Assembly: GCA_018343915.1 (NCBI GenBank)
Contig: JABRWF010000001.1
Location: forward strand, 4,526,001 to 4,590,000
From: Agroathelia rolfsii
Taxonomy: Eukaryota; Basidiomycota; Agaricomycetes; Amylocorticiales; Amylocorticiaceae
Direction: 5' to 3'
Length of the DNA: 64,000 bases
This document shows positions 56,673 through 64,000 of this stretch, piece by piece. Both the position numbers and the translations under genes were made by a program. Within the stretch, counting starts at the first letter, position 1. Each line of letters begins with the position of its first letter. Below the pieces are notes generated by a model. The model was not told the origin of the DNA. It saw nothing but the letters and a program-made list of their open reading frames with translations, and ran no database searches.

Positions 56673-58217
56673 CAAGTTCAGCACGAACACGCGTGCACAA
56701 TTTGGCACCAAATGCATACACGCGACCACCATCATCACCATTCCCACACTGTCGTCGTGCACTATATGTCGGTTGCTGGTCCAGCACTGATGTACAGGCA
56801 CCTGCCGCACACTGCCATCACCCGCGAACGCAGCGCGCACGAGTTCATGAAATCGCGCGCAGTTTGGGCATTCAATCCCAACTCAACCGCCAACCGTTGC
56901 TGGGTCAAACAATCTCGTATGCAGGACTCACGCACGGACGCGTAGATGTCGCATTATGCATGGATGGGCTGGACAGAGGTGTGCCCGCCGAATTTTGTCA
57001 TTTCATTTTATTGTTTTTTCCTTTCTTTTTGTTTTGTTTTTCTTTCTTTTTCTTCTACTATTGTTCCCAGTGCCGAGACGCCATATATGGCCTGTACACG
57101 CATCGCTGCCGACCGCCTTCGCCACCTGCTTGGGCATACGAAATTGAGCATGCAGTACTCGTCATCACCACGTCGCCATCGCTATTTGTTGTCGCCGCAT
57201 GCACTAACGTGTACATGCATGCCTCAATTCCATCATCGGCCGTCAATTTGATTATTGACAGGCTTTTGCCCGCATATCGCAGCCCTTGATAGGGTGTTCA
57301 TACACAGATGGACTACACGTACGCCGCCTTGCCCACTGAGAACTTGACACAAGTTCATTTTACTTTATTCATTCATTCCTCTCCATTCACATCATCATTC
57401 CTGGTACCGAGACACCACTCAAGGATCGTTGCACGTTCCGCGCTTGTCACGCTGCCGTTACCCCATCACTCGCAAGGCCGCCGCAAGCTATCAAGCACTA
57501 GCCCTCATTACATGCTCATGACGCACAAGCTCTTGCCGCCGTATGGCAGGGCGACGGATCTATCTCGCTACCACCCGCCAATACCCCCCTAGAGTGCTTC
57601 GAAAGCACTCGAGGATTTCATCTGGAGTACGACCAACTGCCGGCCGTTGACTTGATTGTCAACGGGCCTTTGCCTGTGCACCGCAGCCCACCGATTGGGC
57701 ATACCCACCCTATACCTACCGTGCGCACTCTGTGAGAGTGTATGGATCTTTTCTTTGCCGCACGCACCACCGCAGGCCGTTAGCTTGAAGGCTAACAGGC
57801 TTATTGCCCGCACACGGCAGCCTGTGCGTGTGCATGCGCATTTTCTTTCTTTTTCATTCATTTTCACTTGATTTTCTTTATTTTTCATGAATTTTTTTTT
57901 TTTTTTCTTCTTTTTTTTCTTTCTTTTCTTTTCCCACCTACTGCACCCTACTATGCACAAACCTGAGCAGGGCTATGTTGGTCATGGAGGCCATGCCCAG
58001 CTAAGGAAGGGGTAAGGGATGAGTCTAGGGCCTAGCTCATGGAAGCAATGTAGTGGCTGGTAGGGCTGCAAGGAGAAAAGCACCACCTGGAGGCTCTGTA
58101 GCAGCAGTGCAGTGCCCACTAGGCTTTCATGGATAGGCTCTAGATGTGGTGAATAGGACCTATTTTTTTCCTTTTTCTTTTTTCAATTTCTTTTATTGAT
58201 TTTGTGATTTTTCAATT

Positions 58218-58256
<39 letters not shown>

Positions 58257-58330
58257 CTTTCTTGTGTTCTTTTACTCTCCTACCTGACTTCAGTGGTCAT
58301 GGAGACCATGCCCAGCTAAGGAAGGGGTAA
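56673..58330 (+). other. NonI-1 internal region, right part
   Basis: Non-coding. Long pyrimidine tracts at 57001-57065, 57838-57942 and 58165-58265. A 35-nt block (GTCATGGAG...GGGGTAA) occurs at 57981-58015 and at 58296-58330, the second abutting the 3' LTR as the polypurine tract. Confidence 0.75.
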
Positions 58331-58738
58331 TGTTATGAGTTCACTAACCTTAGCCCAATTTTTCTTTTATTTTTCCTTTATTTTATCCCTTCTTTTTATT
58401 GATAGTTAAGTAGTACTACTTAGGTTAGAGTTTAGGTCATGTGATTTGTACATTACATGACTATTACTATATCAACCTCATTATGTACACCTGTAGACTT
58501 TAGACTGTTGTCTTTGTCTACAGGTGAGTAACCTATGTATTTCTACTTTACTTCAATTCAACTTTGTCTATAGTTCCCTTTTCAGCATCACTAAGAAGTG
58601 TGAAGCTAACCTAGAGAGGTAGCTAGCCCAGAGAGGTAGCTAGCCCAGAGAGGTAGCTAGGCCAGGTGGACAAGGAGTCCAGCCTTGAGGCTATCTTAGT
58701 GAGAGCATGAGTGGTGTTGGGAGGAGGACCTCCTGACA
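58331..58738 (+). repeat. 3' LTR of NonI-1
   Basis: 408 bp, nearly identical to the 5' LTR (two C/T differences seen), which implies a recent insertion relative to most neighbours. Confidence 0.94.
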
Positions 58739-58883
58739 TTACATGCTTGTATTTATACATAAAAGAAAGGGCCTGTGCGCAGCCTCAATGGTCTGTGCGC
58801 AGCCAGGGTTCGTAAGCAGGAACATGTAAAATGCAGGGGCAGTGCTTTGTGCCTAAGTCCGATGAGCAACCGATCGGAGTGAT

Positions 58884-59741
58884 TGTTATGAGTTGGAATT
58901 TTGGACTATAAATTTTTCGTTATTATTTAAACAATGTATTATATTTCATTTCATTTTCTTTCATTATATTACCCTCAGAGCATGGTCTGTAGGCAGTGAG
59001 CAGTCCTATGATTGGCCCTCATGTGACTAAGCCGCACGCTACAGGAGTAATCGTGAGTTGTGCATTTCCTGTTCACTATTCCGCACAACTCCGGAGTACA
59101 AACCTCCGATCACTGACCGACTCCTAACGGATACTGGTTCCACTACACACTTCCGAGCTTCAGCTCCGGAGCTCTTCAGGAGCTCCGCTCCTGAGCGTGG
59201 AGCCTCTGCAAAGTGTTGTATCTCCGCACGGCTGCCCGTCGGAGTTAGGGAAAAGGTCTTCCCCTGCGTATTCTACTTTCTCTATCTCTTGTCTCCATGT
59301 TGGAACTAGCGCGGAGCTTTTGTAGTAGTATAAGTAGTTGGTGTAACTTGTCCTGAATGGCCAGCTTTGACCTCTTCGCCTTCAGGCAAGTATTTAGCAT
59401 TTGTATTCCCCTTAGAATTACTCAATTAACTTCGCCTTCAGGGTTCTTTTACCTCCGGGCCTAGCCCAGCGTCTTAGCGTACCAAAACATTCAATTAGTA
59501 GGGTGAAATTCCCTAGATTAGTTAGTTAGACGCATGACACGTGATTCGGAACCTCCGGGAACTCCGCTCCCCTCCGACTTAAGTCTCCGGAGCTTTGTAA
59601 GGCATAAGCAGAGTACCCTTACCACCCTCAATAGATAAAGGGGTTTGCGTAGTGTGGGAAAACTTCTGTCTTAGGTACTTTGCTAAGAGTTGAGAGGTTA
59701 TTTTTGGTTATCTCCGCATAGTCAAGAGTGATCCCTTGACA
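58884..59741 (+). mobile_element. Solo LTR C in the GypA-3 3' LTR
   Basis: 858 bp, TGTTATGAGTTGGAA...CCCTTGACA, TSD GTGAT (58879-58883, 59742-59746). Primer hairpin near 59346-59391. Confidence 0.95.
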
Positions 59742-60017
59742 GTGATGAGTCTAGTACTCCTTAGTAATTGCACAGTGATTGGAACGACCCTAGTTCCTGA
59801 GTCTAGACCTTTTGATGAAAAGGAATGATCTAGACTCCGCCTTCCTAATATACTCTTGTCACGAGCACTCCTGTCACGTGGGGCTAACACAGCCAGTCAC
59901 ACACGCATCAAGACGTCGCCTGCAAGGTATTTTGTCCGTATCTTAATGAAATAAAATCGTAAAAATATAATAAAAATATGTACAGGTCCGTAAAGAAAAG
60001 GCGAAAAAATGTCCAAC

Positions 60018-61680
60018 TCATAACATTACCCCCTTCTCAAGGGAGTTACTCCGGAACTTCCCTAGTTCCCATCCTGCATTTTCTGTTGTTGTTGTCTCTG
60101 TATAGTTTTCGATAGGCCTAAAAGGTAATTCCCCAAAGACTGCAGCGTTTAAGCGTTTAGGTGCATTAGGGTGCCTTTTGTGGAAATCTCGAATCCTAGC
60201 CTTGGCATGTGTCAGGTTCTCTGCAGGTTCCCAGTTGTCTTCTCCCGGCGCATCTTTCCAGCTGACAAGGTACTCGAGTCATTTGGGTCTTCCCGAGATT
60301 CTGGAATCCTTGATTTTAGCAACCTCCCATTCTTCTTCTCCTTCAACTTCTATAGGTTCTGGAGGAGGCTGATCTCGTTTGGATGGCTTGTGAGCTGATA
60401 GGAGGGAAACGTGAAAGACATCATGAATAGACCATGTTTGGGGAATCTTTAGTCGGTATGCAAGAGGACCTATCCTTTCCAAGATCTCGTAGGGACCTGC
60501 AAATTTGGCAGATAGTTTCTTTGTTGACTGAGAGGTTTTCAGGTTTTCTGTGGACAGCCAAACCTTGTCACCCTTTTGCCATTGGGGGGATTCTCGCACA
60601 TGCTTGTCATAGGACTCCTTTATCTTTTCTGTGGCCAGGTTAAGAGCGGCTTGAGCATTGGCTTGAGCATCTGATATCACATGTAACCAATCTTCTACTG
60701 CAGGTGCTTCAAAGATTCCTTCAAGAGAGAAATCCATGCAAGGATCAAAACCATAATTCATTCTAAAGGGTGATATCTTGGTAGCGGAGTGTTGTCGGTT
60801 ATTTAGAGCGAATTCGGCTGAAGGAAGAAGTCTTGCCCAGTCATTCTGGCGATGTGACACAAAGAACCTTAGATATGCTTCAAGTTCCTGGTTAACTCGT
60901 TCGGATTGGCCATTGATTTGTGGATGGTAGGCAGTGGACATGGCGGTTGTGATTCCAAGACGCTTGTGCACTTCCCTCATGACCTTGCTAGCGAACTAGG
61001 GACCCCTATCGGAGGTTATTCTTGATGGTAGTCCATGAAGCTTGAATACCTGAGACCAGAGTAACTCTGCGGTTCCAATTGCATTGATCTTTTCCGTGGT
61101 TGGGATTACATGGGTCATTTTGGAAAAACGGTCAACTATGATGAGTATACTGTTGTATCCTTGAGAATCTGGTAGCTTGACTATCATGTCCATTGTGATG
61201 TGATCCCAAGGTCTCGTAGGTGTGGGAAGGGGTTCAAGGGGGCCAAAGGCAGGCAATTGGGAAGACTTGTTTTGGAAGCAAATCTGGCAGGTTTCTACAT
61301 ACTCATTTACAGCCTTAGTCATACCAGGCCACCAGTAGTTGCGTGATACTAATTCCAAGGTTTTGTGCTGACCCGGGTGACCGCTGAGTAAACTGTCATG
61401 GTACATTGAGATGATTTGGGTACGTATTTCCCTGTCTGCGGGTACATAGACTCTGCCTTGTCGAAGAATAACTCCATTTTCTTGGTTCCATTCCTCTAGA
61501 CCCTTCTGAAGTTTTACAGGTCCTAAATCCTTGACTAGTCATAACGCTTCTGCAACCTCTGCTTCAGGAGAAGCATTCCGGATTTTTTTGAGTAGCTCAG
61601 ATTCTCCTTCCATAAGGACATAGCCTTGTCGGGCGGCATTTATCCGGAACAATTTTGGGTTGAGCAAGACTACATCGTGG
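60018..61680 (-). pseudogene. GypA-3 integrase with chromodomain
   Basis: HHCC finger YHDSLLSGHPGQHKT ... CQICFQNKS intact. DDE core kept: TMDMIVKLPDSQG, TSDRGP, GQSERVNQELEAYL. Chromodomain YLVSWKDAPGEDNWEP. Nonsense codons TGA near 61536, TAG near 60993 and TGA near 60276 fit C-to-T. As in GypA-2, the frame ends a few bases inside the 3' LTR. Open blocks 60279-60980 and 60996-61406. Confidence 0.93.
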
Positions 61681-63597
61681 TTATCCTTGGCATCCGAAAC
61701 TTGAAGATCAGGTCGTCGAGATAGTGCATCTGCTTTGCCATTTTCAGCTCCCTTCTGATAATGAATGTGGAAGTTGAAATCTGCCAGGAAAAGGGACCAG
61801 CGAGCTTGCTGACGGGTGAGGTTACGAGCTGTGGTCCAGTACTCTAGGTTTTTGTGGTCCATCCAGATTTCGAATGGTTCAGGTAGTCCCTGGAGCAGAT
61901 GACGCCAATGATCTAATGCACAGATAACCCCTAGTATTTCCTTGTCCCAGATGTCATAATTCCTTTCTGCATCGTTCATGGACTGGGATAAGAAGGCGAT
62001 GGGATGCCAGGCACCAGATTCATCCTTCTGACTAAGAACTGCACCAGTGGCGTAGGAGGAGGCATCTGTTTCAACTTGGGTTGAGGCCTTTTGATCATAG
62101 GAGCGTAGCACAGGAGCGGTGCTAAAAGCTTTCTTGAGGTTGTCAAAACTATCCTGCTCTTCAGAACCCCAAATCCAGTCAACCTTCCCTGTAAGACAAT
62201 CCAGTGGTTTGCAAATCTTTCCGAAGTCACGGATGAATCGTCGATAGTAGTTGGCCAAACCTTGGAATTTGCGAACCTCCTTGACGTTCTTGAGAGTGGG
62301 CCAGTCTAGGATTGGTTTGACCTTTTCTGGATCCATATGGACTTGACGGTGGGAGACAATGAAGCCAAGAATGTTAACCTCAGGTTTTTCTACTTCGAAT
62401 TTATCCAGATTTCCATAAAGGTTATGTTCCCTTAAGATGGAAAGAACTTCCCAGGTGATTTCTTGTAGCTTCTCCTTGGTCTCAGCCCCAATAATGACAT
62501 CATCAATATAGACCCTGACAAACCCCAATTGGACCAAGCGTAAAAGGATGTCGTCCATCAGGGCTTGCATGGAAGAGGGGGCATTGCAGAGACTAAAGGG
62601 CATAACCAAGGGTTCAAAGAGACCTTGTGACGTAATGAAGGCAGCCTTGCGCTCATCTCCTTCTCTGATCTAAATATTGTTGAATCCTGCTCGTAGGTCA
62701 ATTTTAGTGAACCAGCGGAACCTGGTCATGTGTTCGACAATCTCGGAGATTAAGGGAAGAGGATAGGCATTTTTGACCGTCTGCTCATTGAGGGCCCAAT
62801 AGTCTTGGACAGGGCGGAGTTTCCCATTCTTCTTGGGTACAAAGAACATCGGAGCGGCGAATTCACTTTCGGATTTGCGAATATATCCCTTAGCCAGGTT
62901 ATCGTCAATCCATTCATTGAGTGCATCAGTTTCGTTGCTACTGAGGGGGTATACACGCCCTCGTCTAAGCTTGGTTTCATCAAGCAACTCGATTTTATGG
63001 TCTGACGGCTTGTGGCTAGGTAATCTACTCACTTCTTCTTTGGAGAAAACATCGGTGAAGTCTTCGTATCCAGGCGGCATGGTAGTGGTGGCTTGAACAA
63101 CTTCCTTTTCAGGTAGGAATGTAACCTCAGCAGATTTCCAGTCAATCACGGGGTTTTCGAGGCGTAACCAGTCAATTCCCAGAATCACGTCTTCTTGTCC
63201 AATGTCAACAACACAGAGCGGGAGGTATTTTTTTTCAGACCCAATTGTGGTATCCAAGATTGCAACGGATTCAATCTTCCCTATCTGATTTGCAGAGTTA
63301 TCAATGTTATACAGAGGAATAGGGCGAGGTAATTTTTTTGTAGGTATTTTATGTTTTTCTACATATCTATAATTTACAAAAGAGGAAGAAGCACTGGAAT
63401 CGATCATAGCAAAAGTAGAAAAGTTTCTAAAAGGTCCATGGAACATGATTGGAACCTTGAGGTGCTGTCCATTCGCACCTGCAAGGGAAAAATAGGAAGA
63501 GGAAGAAATAGAGATGTTATTACAAGAAGAAAGAGAGGAGAAACAATTTTGAACGTATTGGTCAGACTGAATAGCCCTTTCAGCTGACCTCAAGAAA
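61681..63597 (-). pseudogene. GypA-3 pol: protease, RT and RNase H
   Basis: -1 frame to gag. The protease active site reads MIDSSASSSF: the catalytic DSG became DSS (codon 63393-63395). RT motif A FTKIDLRAGF and motif C YIDDVIIG (near 62500) are intact. RNase H VETDASSYATGAVLS. One nonsense TAG near 62669 between motif A and the next block. Open blocks 62670-63593 and 61539-62609. Confidence 0.94.
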
Positions 63598-63727
63598 AAC
63601 CCATTTGGTCTTTTAAAGTGGCAATGGCGGCTGCTTGTTCCTCCATGATTTGTATCACATAGTCAGGAACCGTATATGCTGGCGGGCTTGCCAAAGGAGG
63701 GGGGGAAGATGTGACGGCAGCTGTTGG
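63592..63727 (-). pseudogene. GypA-3 gag C-terminus
   Basis: The last ~40 residues (SPPAYTVPDYVIQIMEEQAA, then TLKDQMGFS and TGA), matching the GypA-2 gag end. Cut at 63727 by an LTR B. The rest of gag lies outside the window. Confidence 0.85.
63595..63601 (-). promoter_or_regulatory. Putative -1 frameshift heptamer of GypA-3
   Basis: Minus-strand GGGTTTT in ATG GGT TTT TCT TGA. The -1 frame enters LRSAERAIQSD of pol. Confidence 0.72.
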
Positions 63728-64000
63728 TGTCAAGGGTATACTCCTTGACTATGTGACGTTGGGCTTAGAGAGCCTACTTGTGCGCACAATCAAACAATAC
63801 ACTCTTTTCACTAAGTCTTTGAAGTACCTACAAATAAGGTTTCCCACAGATATACAATTCCCTTATCTATTGGGGATGCGCCGGGTACTCCGTTATCTTA
63901 CTTGTATTCGATGCTCTTAATTCACATGCACACCTTGAGGGGATTTGCACCGCCTCCTAATATAAGGGAAAAGGGGAGAGAGAGAGAGAGAGAGAGAGGG
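63728..64000 (-). mobile_element. LTR B, open at the right window edge
   Basis: It starts TGTCAAGGG (end of a minus-oriented LTR B) and matches the first ~270 bp of other reversed B copies, up to the GA microsatellite. It is inserted in GypA-3 gag. Possible TSD GTTGG (63723-63727) cannot be checked. Solo LTR versus a complete GypB is undecidable here. Confidence 0.85.

Larger units (their letters stand above)
53223..58738 (+). mobile_element. NonI-1, non-coding LTR retrotransposon
   Basis: Two 408-bp LTRs (53223-53630, 58331-58738), TSD TTACA (53218-53222, 58739-58743). PBS and purine tract (ctaaggaaggggtaa) are present. The internal region, about 3 kb without nested solo B and solo C, has no gag or pol similarity and no long ORF. 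This is the LARD type of non-autonomous element. The plus orientation is set by the purine tract at the right LTR and the PBS at the left. The two LTRs differ at only two sites that I see, both C/T. Confidence 0.9.
52632..60025 (-). repeat. 3' LTR A of GypA-3, split by NonI-1 and solo C
   Basis: Pieces 52632-53222, 58744-58883 and 59747-60025 give about 1010 bp. Minus-strand start TGTTATGAG at 60025, end CCTTGACA at 52632. Primer hairpin 53171-53217 with AGCTTCGACCT on the minus strand, cut 5 bp later by NonI-1. Confidence 0.92.
52632..64000 (-). mobile_element. GypA-3, minus-strand Gypsy element, 3' LTR to gag
   Basis: 3' LTR A 52632-60025 (holding NonI-1 and solo C), purine tract (minus gagaagggggtaa), chromodomain, integrase, RNase H, RT, protease and the end of gag, then cut at 63727 by an LTR B. 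It is inserted in the Mar-1 right ITR. The left TSD copy is ATAAA (52627-52631). The right end is outside the window. Least decayed pol of family A. Confidence 0.92.

Noticed and set aside
55507..57960. Overlapping ORFs in the NonI-1 internal region, including a Lys-rich one at 57589-57960
   Set aside because: They follow low-complexity or pyrimidine-tract composition, have no motif or conserved start, and are broken by nested LTR borders.
22831..63728. The LTR B copies at 22831 and 63728 as the two ends of one GypB element
   Set aside because: Both are minus-oriented LTR 3' ends with different flanks. The first hosts Mar-1 and the second lies in GypA-3 gag, so they are separate insertions.
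1..64000. CRISPR arrays, rRNA, tRNA, or host protein genes
   Set aside because: No regular spacer-repeat array, no cloverleaf or rRNA-like tract noticed, and every sizeable ORF maps to an element gene or to repeat DNA.

Overview
ORGANISM AND OVERALL NATURE. The window looks like heterochromatin from a filamentous fungus, most likely an agaricomycete basidiomycete of the Rhizoctonia/Ceratobasidium type. This is inference from the dense Tf2-like Ty3/Gypsy chromoviruses, the single 52-nt intron and the RIP/CpG-like C-to-T decay. I found no host gene, tRNA, rRNA or CRISPR array. Every base I could place belongs to a transposable element. The sequence resolves into a nest of LTR retrotransposons, solo LTRs and two Tc1/mariner elements. 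Nearly every LTR insertion carries a 5-bp target-site duplication (TSD) and each mariner sits at TA.

NAMES USED. LTR families A, B, C, D, E, F, H and I are my own labels. GypA, GypB, GypC and GypH are coding Gypsy elements with LTR A, B, C and H. NonI is a non-coding element with LTR I. Mar is Tc1/mariner.

LAYOUT. The outermost unit is GypA-1 (minus, 6427-22830, open at both ends). GypC-1 (minus, up to 6426) is inserted in its gag-pol junction, and GypB-1 (plus, 1-2341) is inserted in GypC-1. GypA-1 gag is also split by solo B (7442-8292), solo F (8380-9358) and complete GypB-2 (plus, 9419-20248). GypB-2 itself carries two solo D, one solo A and, inside that, a solo E. The GypA-1 5' LTR is split by solo B (21714-22557) and by an LTR B copy from 22831. 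That copy was hit at TA 22926 by Mar-1, whose visible pieces run from 22928 to 52631. Mar-1 was broken by solo E (23644-24381), solo F (24470-33820, holding solo C, holding complete GypA-2 at 25144-32648), solo A (33960-34966), complete GypH-1 (35115-52283) and GypA-3 (52632 to the window end). GypH-1 contains complete GypB-3 (36816-45024), a solo A (46475-47484) and intact-length Mar-2 (50319-51939). The GypA-3 3' LTR contains NonI-1 (53223-58738) and a solo C, and its gag is cut by an LTR B at 63728.

HOW THE ELEMENTS WORK. GypA, GypB and GypC have gag, then pol in the -1 frame (PR-RT-RNase H-IN-chromodomain), joined at a conserved GGGTTTT slippery heptamer. No tRNA-type primer site is seen. 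In A, B, H and I, 10-14 nt starting exactly 2 nt after the 5' LTR are complementary to a site in the LTR about 30 nt downstream of a TATA box. In A, B and I that site lies in a hairpin loop. This is the logic of Tf1-type self-priming. GypH is built differently: no gag precedes its pol, and an intron-containing antisense ORF coding for a coiled coil plus a Zn2Cys6 cluster lies between pol and the 3' LTR. NonI-1 is non-coding but keeps its own matching primer/PBS pair and a duplicated polypurine tract.

STATE. All large ORFs are decayed. The stop codons and active-site losses I checked (RT D-to-N twice in GypA-2, IN D-to-N in GypB-3, PR DSG-to-DSS in GypA-3) are mostly single C-to-T or G-to-A changes. 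Nothing here looks autonomous now.
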